DNA of 64,000 nt, from positions 124,001-188,000 of the forward strand of contig OY723268.1 in NCBI GenBank assembly GCA_963210315.1. Reading direction: 5' to 3'. This stretch comes from Rhynchopus euleeides. Its lineage: Eukaryota; Euglenozoa; Diplonemea; Diplonemida; Diplonemidae. Of the stretch, positions 9,696 through 19,089 are shown one piece after another; the stretch's first letter is position 1, and every line of letters begins with the position of its first letter. The translations under genes and the position numbers were made by a program. The notes under the pieces are model-generated. The model was not told the DNA's origin, searched no databases, and saw only the letters and a program-made list of their open reading frames with translations.

Positions 9696-11528
9696 AAAAA
9701 ACGACAGCAAGGGGGGACGACGCGCACACAGCCAAAACCCCTGACAGCAACCCACTTCCCGGGGACCACGAGGCTGTTCGCAGCGCGCCGCTACTACGAA
9801 GATGCCACATCCGACGAAGCCGCGTCCGACCCACCACCCAGTGATGAGGAAGCGTGGAGCGAGGTGGATAGCGCAGAGTCGTACGGTCCGGGTGTCGAGG
9901 ACCTCTACGGGGAGGACTTGGGTGTGTGCACGGGGGGGAAGGTGATACGGCCAGCCAACGCGAAGACGGAGCTGTCGGAGGAAGAGGACTACATCGCGGA
10001 GATCTGCACCTCGCGCCTCAATCTCAAGGAACTGCGACGGTTGGACAGCGAGGGTGAACTGACGGGGGTCTTGGACCTCATCACCAAGCCAGCCGCTTTC
10101 GCTGACGCACTGCTTCCCGAGGCCCGCCAAGAACTACGTAAAACGGGGAGGAAGGTATCACGCCACATGTTGCACCACCTGGACACCTTGGTTGAGTATG
10201 GCGTCCTGACGGAGGCGGATGCACACCCGTACCTCACGCTGCCAGCGTTCACCGTGTCCAAGAAGTCTGGGGGCCAACGTTTCATCGTCGACGCAAGGCG
10301 GCTAAATGCACTGATGACACGCCCACCGGACATGCGTTTGCAGGACATCACGGAGGTGACACAGCGAGTGGCCGCGGCGAGCTGGGTGGTGATGGCAGAT
10401 GCACGCAGCTGGTTCTACCAGTTCCCCGTACACAAGGAGATCCAACGCTATTTCGAAGTGCGCCTAGGCGGGGAGAGAAAGACATTCGTGAAGACCTTCC
10501 TGACTGTCATGTGCATGGGGTGGTCACATTCCCCGGCAATCGCGAACCGCAGCGCACGCGTGCTGCTCCCGCCAGAGCACGGAATAGTCTGGATTGACAA
10601 CTTCATCGCTGTCGGAGACTCCCTACCAGAGGCACAGGCGAGGTACGCCGACTTCATCAGCCGCTGCGAGAAGGTGGGGGCCGCCCTGAACTTCGACGAC
10701 ACACAACACGGCGTGCCGCTGCAGGACTTCACAGTGTTCGGGATCCACTTCGACCTGACGCGACACCGTTTCCACATGGACACAGCCTGGGTGCAAAAAG
10801 TCCTCGGACAGGAAGAGTACAAGGAAGTCGTCAACGGCCACACGACACCACGCAGGGCGTTCAGAGTATTCGGATCTTTCGTCTGGCAGTCGTATGTGAT
10901 GCGGACACCGATGTGTTACATGCCAGCCGTGTTGTCCTTCGTGCGGCGCATCGCGAAGCAGACGCACTCAAACAACGCCCGATGGGACTCCAGGGTCGCA
11001 GTACCTCCGTCGGTGCAGGCGGAGACAGTGGCGCGGGCACGCCTCATCGAGGACAACGAGTGGTATACGCCGCAGAACCCGCCACCGACCATTGAGCTCT
11101 GGACAGACGCGTCATCCACGGCGTGGGCGGCGGTGCTCGTGCTGCCGGGAGGGGAGTCAGTGTCCCAAGGGGCGTTCGAAGGGAGCGACGCGGACACGAA
11201 CATCTTCCTGAAGGAAGCGTATGCAGTGTGGCAGGGGGTGCGCATGATGCAGCGTGTGAGGGAGGCAAGCGTAACCTGCCACATAGACAACCTCGGCCTG
11301 GTGTTCGCGCTCCGGAAGGGCCACTGCGCCAACTACCGAGGCAACCTCCTGCTGCAGGAGATATACACAACAGCGCGCCGCCAGCAGATACGACTTATTC
11401 CACACTGGGTTGCGACCCACGACCAACGCGCAGACGCGTACACGCGAGGGACGCAGGCCACACACCCCGTGGAGTTGCCACCAGTGTCGATGCCACCTAC
11501 ACTTTTACCAGCGCGCCCGCCTCGTTGA
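9696..11528 (+). CDS. Reverse transcriptase-RNase H, family 1 copy A
   Basis: The frame is -1 relative to the recombinase and is open well upstream beneath it, but the recognisable protein starts about here. An acidic leader precedes RT motifs FTVSKKSGGQRFIVDARRLNALM, then MADARSWFYQFPV, then CMGWSHSPAIANRSARVLLP and the active-site box VWIDNFIAVG. RNase H follows with WTDASSTAWAAVL, an EAYAVWQGV glutamate, CHIDNLGLVFAL and a final Asp in ATHDQRADAYTRG. The active-site box reads W-I-D-N-F, a trait shared with family 2. The protein would copy element RNA into DNA and remove the RNA strand. The true start is unresolved. Confidence 0.85.
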   Translation, partial: KKRQQGGTTRTQPKPLTATHFPGTTRLFAARRYYEDATSDEAASDPPPSDEEAWSEVDSAESYGPGVEDLYGEDLGVCTGGKVIRPANAKTELSEEEDYIAEICTSRLNLKELRRLDSEGELTGVLDLITKPAAFADALLPEARQELRKTGRKVSRHMLHHLDTLVEYGVLTEADAHPYLTLPAFTVSKKSGGQRFIVDARRLNALMTRPPDMRLQDITEVTQRVAAASWVVMADARSWFYQFPVHKEIQRYFEVRLGGERKTFVKTFLTVMCMGWSHSPAIANRSARVLLPPEHGIVWIDNFIAVGDSLPEAQARYADFISRCEKVGAALNFDDTQHGVPLQDFTVFGIHFDLTRHRFHMDTAWVQKVLGQEEYKEVVNGHTTPRRAFRVFGSFVWQSYVMRTPMCYMPAVLSFVRRIAKQTHSNNARWDSRVAVPPSVQAETVARARLIEDNEWYTPQNPPPTIELWTDASSTAWAAVLVLPGGESVSQGAFEGSDADTNIFLKEAYAVWQGVRMMQRVREASVTCHIDNLGLVFALRKGHCANYRGNLLLQEIYTTARRQQIRLIPHWVATHDQRADAYTRGTQATHPVELPPVSMPPTLLPARPPR

Positions 11529-11570
11529 GAACGAGACGGACACGTCCCTCCGGATGAGGGTCCTGGTGTA

Positions 11571-11938
11571 GAAGCGTCAACGCAACAAACAAAAGGAAAT
11601 TCATCAGAGCGGTTGTAGCTGTGAAGTGATAGGGCGCTTTTTAAGCACACTCGTGTGAGCGGAAAGCGCCCCACCACAGCTGCAACCAAACGTGCTCTAT
11701 ACACTAACCCCACCCTTCATCAGGCTCAGGGTGTGATCAGTTCAGGGTTTTGTGTGTAGAAGCGTCAACGCATCAAACTATCAAGCAGGCGAGAGAATCA
11801 AGAGGGGAGCAAGAGTGACAGAAGCGGACAGAGTACGCCGAGCTGCGTGGTTCAGGGTTTTGTGTGTAGAAGCGTCAACGCAACAAACAAAAGGAAATTC
11901 ATCAGAGCGGTTGTAGCTGTGAAGTGATAGGGCGCTTT
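11571..11938 (+). repeat. Family-1 B1-A2-B2 terminal block
   Basis: Core copies lie at 11571, 11759 and 11869. B1 runs from the first core to GGGCGCTTTT, directly followed by A2. A2 is slightly extended into leader sequence before a second copy of the TTCAGGGTTTTGTGTGTAG stretch leads into the last core and B2. B ends in GGGCGCTTT, the inverse of AAAGCGCCC near the start of A. Confidence 0.8.
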
Positions 11939-12119
11939 GTAGTCACTACACCAGATATGTTGTACAAGGCAGATCAATGCACAACGGGAGGGTGTGTAGC
12001 AGTTGTCTGTCAGTGGCTTGGTGGTTGGACCGCAACACAGTATCACTAAAACACAACCAGGTGTCTGTCCGTAATACGTAGTCTCTCCTTGACACCATAA
12101 ACTTTGTGCCCCTGTACAG

Positions 12120-12934
12120 GGCCTAATCTAAGGGGGGTCGGGGGGGGGGGGGGGGGTCAAAGACCCCCCCCGCAGTTTGGGCCCCCCTGGGGGACCCCCC
12201 CCCCGGGGGGTCACTTTTAGCGGGGGCGGGGGGGGATTTCCCTGGGGACCAGTAGGAATGGGGTCTCCTGGCTTGGGAGCATGTTCAGCCCCGGTGCAGA
12301 GCCGCCTTGAGTCTAAGAGCTGTCTGTCAGGTTCGTGCAGCAAGTCGTTGACACGTGCAAGGAACAGATGCTCACTACCGTGGCCTCCGGCGGCTGGGGG
12401 GCTCCGCCCCCCAGACCCCCCCTGTAGCGTGTGCCTGTCTCGCAAGTCCTTGAGCGTATGCGAGTGGCCATCTCCGCGTAGTCTCGGGCGCGCGAAGCGC
12501 GCCCGAGAAATTTGCACCTGGGGTGAAAAATTCTTGAGTCTCTGTTTGTGTCGGAGGATAGAAACGGGAAAAGGGGGGTGAGGTAGAATTCTGAGATCTC
12601 AGAGAGAGTGGTTGTACTTGTTGATCGCTTCCACTATCTCGATCACACCTTTTTTTAAACACACACACCCAACCCTGGCTTTGCAAGAAAAGACGGCGAA
12701 GGACGTCTGACTTGATGTGAAGCCTCAACGAAAAAACCCTTGGTGATGAAATACACAAATCTCCTGGCTGATGAAGGTGTGGTGGTGTGATGAGTGTAGA
12801 GCACGGAACGCCTCCTCAAAACAGATCCTGAAAAATTTCCTATAACATCTTGCAATGTCTTCGAAAAAAATTTGGGCCCACAAAAGTGCGAGACCCCCCC
12901 CGAGTCCCAAAATCCGGAATCCTAGATTAAACCC
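12120..12934. mobile_element. 815-bp non-coding element with short inverted ends
   Basis: The 13-base sequence TGCCCCTGTACAG flanks it on both sides (12107-12119 and 12935-12947). The ends are inverted copies of each other (GGCCTAATCTAAGG on the left; the reverse complement of the right end reads GGGTTTAATCTAGG). Inside are long G/C runs, a hairpin with GGGGGGC/GCCCCCC arms near 12394-12415 and an 11-bp GC hairpin at 12482-12506 with loop GAA. I see no coding sequence. Thirteen bases is long for a DNA-transposon target duplication; class is undecided. Confidence 0.55.
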
Positions 12935-13430
12935 TGCCCCTGTACAGTCTGGCTAATAATGAATGTTATGGGGGCCAAAATGTTATGAACCGGGACTTCT
13001 CAGAAATCGGGAATTTAATTATTAAGCACACTCGTGTGAGCGGAAAGCGCCCCACCACAGCTGCAACCAAACGTGCTCTATACACTAACCCCACCCTTCA
13101 TCAGGCTCAGGGTGTGATCAGTTCAGGGTTTTGTGTGTAGAAGCGTCAACGCATCAAACTATCAAGCAGGCGAGAGAATCAAGAGGGGAGCAAGAGTGAC
13201 AGAAGCGGACAGAGTACGCCGAGCTGCGTGTATAGGAGAGGAACAGAACGGGCTGAGGGAGTACGCCGAGCTGCGTGTATAGGAGAGGAACAGAAACTAC
13301 GCCGAGCTGCGTGTATAGGAGAGAAACAGAAACTACGCCGAGCTGCGTGAATAGGAGAGGAACAGAAACTACGCCGAGCTGCGTGAATAGGAGAGGAACA
13401 GTAACTACGCCGAGCTGCGTAACAGAGAAG

Positions 13431-14501
13431 ATGGCCACTCTGGATTGGGACACCCTGAAGGTTCCCGACCCCGCCCACCCCGACAACGAGCCAGCAGAGC
13501 GTCGCCCCGAGTGCATATTCGAAACGTGCAATACTACACACACAGCCAGGACCGCATTCAGCTGCCACGACTGCGGTGGGACCACGGTCAGGACGTGCTT
13601 GAGAGAGCGCATCCCGGCGCACGTCGTCCCCGAATGGCTCGAGGGCGCAGGGGACAGGGGCTGGGTGTGCCCCGAGTGCGCATGGGTCCGGCAGGCAGTC
13701 GACGAGGAGACCGCGGCGGACCTGGCAGCAGCGACGGGCGAGCTAGGCGAGGACGGGGAGTACAGCGAGGCGGACAGCCAGAGTGGCACGGGCCTCCAGC
13801 ACAGGGACGCACACCACCCCGCCGACTCGAACACCGATCTCCGCGTGGCGAACTCGCTGGAGTACCTGCTGAAATTGACAGGCCGGCTGGAGAAGGAACA
13901 GAAGGAGCTGAAGAAGACCGTGGAGACGCAGGCGAAGCAGATCGCCACCCTGCAGAAGGCGCTGCAGCGGACGGAGGCCGAGCTGCCCGCCGATTTCTCC
14001 GCCCACATCGTGTCGACCTGGGGATCGTCGATCGCCACTGTCCCCGGACGCAGGTTGGTGAAAGCTGAGGTATCCCGGGTTTTCCGACAGGCGGAGCTCA
14101 GCGATGCCCCGAGCTCACCAGACTGGCAACACCAGCTCATCCAGGCCTTCGACGCTCTGTTTCAGACAATGGGACTGATCCGCGACGACGATGATCCGGA
14201 TCGCTTTACCGAGGCCCTCCACAAGACAATCGTCGTTATGAACTCGCACTTTCTCCTGAAGGGGCGCGCGGGCGCCCGCCTCTACCTGGCAAAGGCGAAG
14301 ATTATGGACCCAGCGAAGTACGATGCGGTGACACACGGGCGCCTACTCCGGGAGGGGCGGGCCACGCAGGACGACACACAGGAGAGGCGGGCCGCGTTTC
14401 AGGAGCGGTTCCTGCAGGAGCGTAACACGCAGGACCGCCCCGCGCCCTACTCGGGAAAGGGCCATCACAAAGGACGGGGGGGGAAAGGCAAGCGACAGTG
14501 A
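13431..14501 (+). CDS. Gag-like protein, family 1 copy B
   Basis: 356 residues, identical in translation to copy A: N-terminal PHD/RING-like cysteine finger, coiled coil, basic Gly-rich tail. Confidence 0.75.
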   Translation: MATLDWDTLKVPDPAHPDNEPAERRPECIFETCNTTHTARTAFSCHDCGGTTVRTCLRERIPAHVVPEWLEGAGDRGWVCPECAWVRQAVDEETAADLAAATGELGEDGEYSEADSQSGTGLQHRDAHHPADSNTDLRVANSLEYLLKLTGRLEKEQKELKKTVETQAKQIATLQKALQRTEAELPADFSAHIVSTWGSSIATVPGRRLVKAEVSRVFRQAELSDAPSSPDWQHQLIQAFDALFQTMGLIRDDDDPDRFTEALHKTIVVMNSHFLLKGRAGARLYLAKAKIMDPAKYDAVTHGRLLREGRATQDDTQERRAAFQERFLQERNTQDRPAPYSGKGHHKGRGGKGKRQ

Positions 14502-14558
14502 CTCCCCGACACCAGCAGGGGACGCCCGCGGGCCACGACCCTCCCCCCCGCCGCGGTA

Positions 14559-15521
14559 GTGTATGTGAAGGCAGTACCATCTGCCCCCCCGTCAACAAGA
14601 GGACGCCCCCGCAAGACCGAGACGAGCGTGACCCCGGAGGAAGCAACCACCATTCGCCAGGAACTGCAACACACCCTGGCCCAAGCCCTCGCACCCACAT
14701 ACTGGGGGGCCCTCCGCCGCACATACGACAGGTACTCGCAGTTCCGGGAAGGGTGGATGAAAGCGGAGAGGCGAACACTGCCACACGACGAAGGGGCGGT
14801 GCTGTGGGTCACGAAGCAACGGAAGGACGGGCTATCAGTGCAGTCCGCCCTCCAGTACCTCAACAACCTTGCAGCAGCACTCAGACGCTTCGCAGCGTTC
14901 CCCCTCGACGGAAAACAAATTGTGGCGGACTACAGGCGGGCGCTGAAACGGGGAGGAGCACTACGACCACTGAAGCAAGCAGAACCAGCAACAGCCCACA
15001 ACATCCGGGAGGCGCTAGCGAAGGAGCCACGTCCCCTCGTGAAACTGCTGCTCGGCATCATGTGGGGGGGTGCGGCAAGGGCCTCGGACGCACTGCGCTT
15101 GTATGTGAAGGACGTCACAGCGGAAAAGCGCAGCGAGCCGATATACGTGCGCTGGACCCAGTCGAAGGCGGACCCCTTCCACATGGGTCACATCACAGGG
15201 ATCTCCCTGCCGAAGGACCTACACCGTATCCTCCGACACCGCCTCCGCAGGGCGCGCAGAGCAGGAGAGACGAGACTGTTCCCGGCGGACGTCACCTACC
15301 GGACCGTGGTAAAAGCCGTCAAGCGGGCACGGAGGGGGCTCACGGCACACTCTCTGCGGAGGGGGGCACTCACACAGCTTGCGCGAAAGAACGTTCCACT
15401 GGAGGAGGTGCGCCTCCTCTCGAGACACGCGACGGTCGACGGTGTGATGCGTTACGTATCAGCGGCGGAAAACGCACACGCGCGCGAGACAGCACAGGTG
15501 TCGGCGAAGATCGAGTGGTGA
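14559..15521 (+). CDS. Tyrosine recombinase, family 1 copy B
   Basis: Translation identical to copy A, with Arg, HxxR, His and Tyr catalytic landmarks present. In phase with gag; nominal non-ATG start. Confidence 0.87.
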   Translation: MYVKAVPSAPPSTRGRPRKTETSVTPEEATTIRQELQHTLAQALAPTYWGALRRTYDRYSQFREGWMKAERRTLPHDEGAVLWVTKQRKDGLSVQSALQYLNNLAAALRRFAAFPLDGKQIVADYRRALKRGGALRPLKQAEPATAHNIREALAKEPRPLVKLLLGIMWGGAARASDALRLYVKDVTAEKRSEPIYVRWTQSKADPFHMGHITGISLPKDLHRILRHRLRRARRAGETRLFPADVTYRTVVKAVKRARRGLTAHSLRRGALTQLARKNVPLEEVRLLSRHATVDGVMRYVSAAENAHARETAQVSAKIEW

Positions 15522-15523
15522 AG

Positions 15524-17356
15524 AAAAAACGACAGCAAGGGGGGACGACGCGCACACAGCCAAAACCCCTGACAGCAACCCACTTCCCGGGGACCACGAG
15601 GCTGTTCGCAGCGCGCCGCTACTACGAAGATGCCACATCCGACGAAGCCGCGTCCGACCCACCACCCAGTGATGAGGAAGCGTGGAGCGAGGTGGATAGC
15701 GCAGAGTCGTACGGTCCGGGTGTCGAGGACCTCTACGGGGAGGACTTGGGTGTGTGCACGGGGGGGAAGGTGATACGGCCAGCCAACGCGAAGACGGAGC
15801 TGTCGGAGGAAGAGGACTACATCGCGGAGATCTGCACCTCACGCCTCAATCTCAAGGAACTGCGACGGTTGGACAGCGAGGGTGAACTGACGGGGGTCTT
15901 GGACCTCATCACCAAGCCAGCCGCTTTCGCTGACGCACTGCTTCCCGAGGCCCGCCAAGAACTACGTAAAACGGGGAGGAAGGTATCACGCCACATGTTG
16001 CACCACCTGGACACCTTGGTTGAGTATGGCGTCCTGACGGAGGCGGATGCACACCCGTACCTCACGCTGCCAGCGTTCACCGTGTCCAAGAAGTCTGGGG
16101 GCCAACGTTTCATCGTCGACGCAAGGCGGCTAAATGCACTGATGACACGCCCACCGGACATGCGTTTGCAGGACATCACGGAGGTGACACAGCGAGTGGC
16201 CGCGGCGAGCTGGGTGGTGATGGCAGATGCACGCAGCTGGTTCTACCAGTTCCCCGTACACAAGGAGATCCAACGCTATTTCGAAGTGCGCCTAGGCGGG
16301 GAGAGAAAGACATTCGTGAAGACCTTCCTGACTGTCATGTGCATGGGGTGGTCACATTCCCCGGCAATCGCGAACCGCAGCGCACGCGTGCTGCTCCCGC
16401 CAGAGCACGGAATAGTCTGGATTGACAACTTCATCGCTGTCGGAGACTCCCTACCAGAGGCACAGGCGAGGTACGCCGACTTCATCAGCCGCTGCGAGAA
16501 GGTGGGGGCCGCCCTGAACTTCGACGACACACAACACGGCGTGCCGCTGCAGGACTTCACAGTGTTCGGGATCCACTTCGACCTGACGCGACACCGTTTC
16601 CACATGGACACAGCCTGGGTGCAAAAAGTCCTCGGACAGGAAGAGTACAAGGAAGTCGTCAACGGCCACACGACACCACGCAGGGCGTTCAGAGTATTCG
16701 GATCTTTCGTCTGGCAGTCGTATGTGATGCGGACACCGATGTGTTACATGCCAGCCGTGTTGTCCTTCGTGCGGCGCATCGCGAAGCAGACGCACTCAAA
16801 CAACGCCCGATGGGACTCCAGGGTCGCAGTACCTCCGTCGGTGCAGGCGGAGACAGTGGCGCGGGCACGCCTCATCGAGGACAACGAGTGGTATACGCCG
16901 CAGAACCCGCCACCGACCATTGAGCTCTGGACAGACGCGTCATCCACGGCGTGGGCGGCGGTGCTCGTGCTGCCGGGAGGGGAGTCAGTGTCCCAAGGGG
17001 CGTTCGAAGGGAGCGACGCGGACACGAACATCTTCCTGAAGGAAGCGTATGCAGTGTGGCAGGGGGTGCGCATGATGCAGCGTGTGAGGGAGGCAAGCGT
17101 AACCTGCCACATAGACAACCTCGGCCTGGTGTTCGCGCTCCGGAAGGGCCACTGCGCCAACTACCGAGGCAACCTCCTGCTGCAGGAGATATACACAACA
17201 GCGCGCCGCCAGCAGATACGACTTATTCCACACTGGGTTGCGACCCACGACCAACGCGCAGACGCGTACACGCGAGGGACGCAGGCCACACACCCCGTGG
17301 AGTTGCCACCAGTGTCGATGCCACCTACACTTTTACCAGCGCGCCCGCCTCGTTGA
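15524..17356 (+). CDS. Reverse transcriptase-RNase H, family 1 copy B
   Basis: Same domain order and motifs as copy A (RT with WIDNF box, then RNase H). Start nominal; the -1 relation to the recombinase is kept. Confidence 0.85.
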   Translation, partial: KKRQQGGTTRTQPKPLTATHFPGTTRLFAARRYYEDATSDEAASDPPPSDEEAWSEVDSAESYGPGVEDLYGEDLGVCTGGKVIRPANAKTELSEEEDYIAEICTSRLNLKELRRLDSEGELTGVLDLITKPAAFADALLPEARQELRKTGRKVSRHMLHHLDTLVEYGVLTEADAHPYLTLPAFTVSKKSGGQRFIVDARRLNALMTRPPDMRLQDITEVTQRVAAASWVVMADARSWFYQFPVHKEIQRYFEVRLGGERKTFVKTFLTVMCMGWSHSPAIANRSARVLLPPEHGIVWIDNFIAVGDSLPEAQARYADFISRCEKVGAALNFDDTQHGVPLQDFTVFGIHFDLTRHRFHMDTAWVQKVLGQEEYKEVVNGHTTPRRAFRVFGSFVWQSYVMRTPMCYMPAVLSFVRRIAKQTHSNNARWDSRVAVPPSVQAETVARARLIEDNEWYTPQNPPPTIELWTDASSTAWAAVLVLPGGESVSQGAFEGSDADTNIFLKEAYAVWQGVRMMQRVREASVTCHIDNLGLVFALRKGHCANYRGNLLLQEIYTTARRQQIRLIPHWVATHDQRADAYTRGTQATHPVELPPVSMPPTLLPARPPR

Positions 17357-17659
17357 GAACGAGACGGACACGTCCCTCCGGATGAGGGTCCTGGTGTAGA
17401 AGCGTCAACGCAACAAACAAAAGGAAATTCATCAGAGCGGTTGTAGCTGTGAAGTGATAGGGCGCTTTTTAAGCACACTCGTGTGAGCGGAAAGCGCCCC
17501 ACCACAGCTGCAACCAAACGTGCTCTATACACTAACCCCACCCTTCATCAGGCTCAGGGTGTGATCAGTTCAGGGTTTTGTGTGTAGAAGCGTCAACGCA
17601 ACAAACTATCAAGCAGGCGAGAGAATCAAGAGGGGGGCAAGAGTGACAGAAGCGGACAG

Positions 17660-17955
17660 AGTACGCCGAGCTGCGTGGTTGTTCTGAAGAGAGAGGGACA
17701 GTAACTACGCCGTGCGTAACTACGGGCTGAGGGAGTACGCCGAGCTGCGCGTATTTTGAGGTCAGAGAGGGACAGTAACTACGCCGAGCTGCGTGTATCT
17801 TACAGAGAGGGGCAGTAACAACGCCGTGCTGCGTGTAACAAACAGAGAGGGACAGTAACTACGCCGAGCTGCGTGTATCTTACAGAGAGGGACAGTAACA
17901 ACGCCGTGCTGCGTGTAACAAACAGAGAGGGACAGTAACTACGCCGAGCTGCGTA
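17660..17955 (+). repeat. Variant tandem leader array of copy C
   Basis: Units of about 37-39 bp alternate between ACGCCGAGCTGCGTGTATC and ACGCCGTGCTGCGTGTAAC forms, each with AGAGAGGGACAGTAAC. The position matches the arrays in the other copies, but the unit sequence has been replaced. Confidence 0.75.
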
Positions 17956-17964
17956 ACAGAGAAG

Positions 17965-19035
17965 ATGGCCACTCTGGATTGGGACACCCTGAAGGTTCCC
18001 GACCCCGCCCACCCCGACAACGAGCCAGCAGAGCGTCGCCCCGAGTGCATATTCGAAACCTGCAATACAACGCACACAGCCAGGACCGCATTCAGCTGCC
18101 ACGACTGCGGTGGGACCACGGTCAGGACGTGCATGAGAGAGCACATCCCGGCGCACATCGTCCCCGAATGGCTCGAGGGCGCAGGGGACAGGGGCTGGGT
18201 GTGCCCCGAGTGCGCATGGGTCCGGCAGGCGGTCGACGAGGAGACCGCGGCGGACCTGGCAGCAGGGGCGGGCGAGCTAGGCGAGGACGGGGAGTACAGC
18301 GAGGCGGACAGCCAGAGTGGCACGGGCCTCCAGCACAGGGACGCACACCACCCCGCCGACTCGAACACCGATCTCCGCGTGGCGAACTCGCTGGAGTACC
18401 TGCTGAAGTTGACAGGCCGGCTGGAGAAGGAGCAGAAGGAGCTGAAGAAGACCGTGGAGACGCAGGCGAAGCAGATCGCCACTCTGCAGAAGGCGCTGCA
18501 GCGGACGGAGGCCGAGCTGCCCGCTGACTTCTCCGCCCACATCGTGTCGACCTGGGGATCGTCGATCGCCACTGCCCCCGGACGCAGGTTGGTGAAAGCT
18601 GAGGTATCCCGGGTTTTCCGACAGGCGGAGCTCAGCGATGCCCCGAGTTCACCGGACTGGCAACACCAGCTCATCCAGGCCTTCGACTCTCTGTTTCAGA
18701 CAATGGGGCTGATCCGCGACGACGACGATCCGGACCGGTTTATCGAGGCCCTTCACAAGACAATCGTCGCTATGAACTCACACTTTCTCCTGAAGGGGCG
18801 AGCGGGCGCCCGCCTCTACCTGGCAAAGGCGAAGATTATGGACCCAGCGAAGTACGATGCGGTGGCACACGGGCGCCTACTCCGGGAGGGGCGGGCCACG
18901 CAGGACGACACGCAGGAGAGGCGGGCCGCGTTTCAGGAGCGGTTCCTGCAGGAGCGTAACACGCAGGACCGCCCCGCGCCCTACTCGGGAAAGGGCCACC
19001 ACAAAGGACGGGGGGGGAAAGGCAAGCGACAGTGA
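17965..19035 (+). CDS. Gag-like protein, family 1 copy C
   Basis: 356 residues with the same N-terminal cysteine finger, coiled coil and basic tail as copy A. It has several conservative substitutions, in line with an intact history of its own. Confidence 0.72.
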   Translation: MATLDWDTLKVPDPAHPDNEPAERRPECIFETCNTTHTARTAFSCHDCGGTTVRTCMREHIPAHIVPEWLEGAGDRGWVCPECAWVRQAVDEETAADLAAGAGELGEDGEYSEADSQSGTGLQHRDAHHPADSNTDLRVANSLEYLLKLTGRLEKEQKELKKTVETQAKQIATLQKALQRTEAELPADFSAHIVSTWGSSIATAPGRRLVKAEVSRVFRQAELSDAPSSPDWQHQLIQAFDSLFQTMGLIRDDDDPDRFIEALHKTIVAMNSHFLLKGRAGARLYLAKAKIMDPAKYDAVAHGRLLREGRATQDDTQERRAAFQERFLQERNTQDRPAPYSGKGHHKGRGGKGKRQ

Positions 19036-19089
19036 CTTCCCGACACCAGCAGGGGACGCCCGCGGGCCACGACCCTCCCCCCCGCCGCG

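Larger units (their letters stand above)
7196..11938 (+). mobile_element. Family-1 YR retroelement, copy A (looks whole)
   Basis: Split-direct-repeat retroelement of DIRS/VIPER type. Parts in order: A1 (7196-7325), a tandem-repeat leader, gag-like gene, tyrosine recombinase gene, RT-RH gene, B1 (11571-11642), A2 (11643 to about 11850) and B2 (ending 11938). The A1-interior-B1-A2-B2 order is the signature of YR retroelements that integrate through a circular intermediate; no target duplication is seen, as expected for them. The element sits against a T run. It looks whole and is nearly identical to copies B and D, so it is very young. Gene order gag-YR-RT differs from DIRS1 and Ngaro and matches my recollection of VIPER/TATE. 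Confidence 0.88.
13024..17470 (+). mobile_element. Family-1 YR retroelement, copy B (looks whole)
   Basis: Essentially identical to copy A from A1 (core 13140-13153) through B1 (core 17399-17412); I noticed about one base difference. Its A2 (17471-17586) doubles as the A1 of the adjoining copy C, and the next B arm appears only at the end of C (20264-20333). C therefore sits between A2 and B2 of copy B, as expected from integration of a circle at the A/B core. Very young. Confidence 0.85.

Noticed and set aside
9694-9712. A-AAA-AAC slippery heptamer near the recombinase end in family 1
   Set aside because: It lies beyond the recombinase terminator and has no counterpart in family 2, so it is not good evidence for frameshifting to RT.
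12715-12735. Degenerate core (GAAGCCTCAACG) inside the 815-bp element
   Set aside because: Two differences from the core and no A/B arms in the matching orientation.
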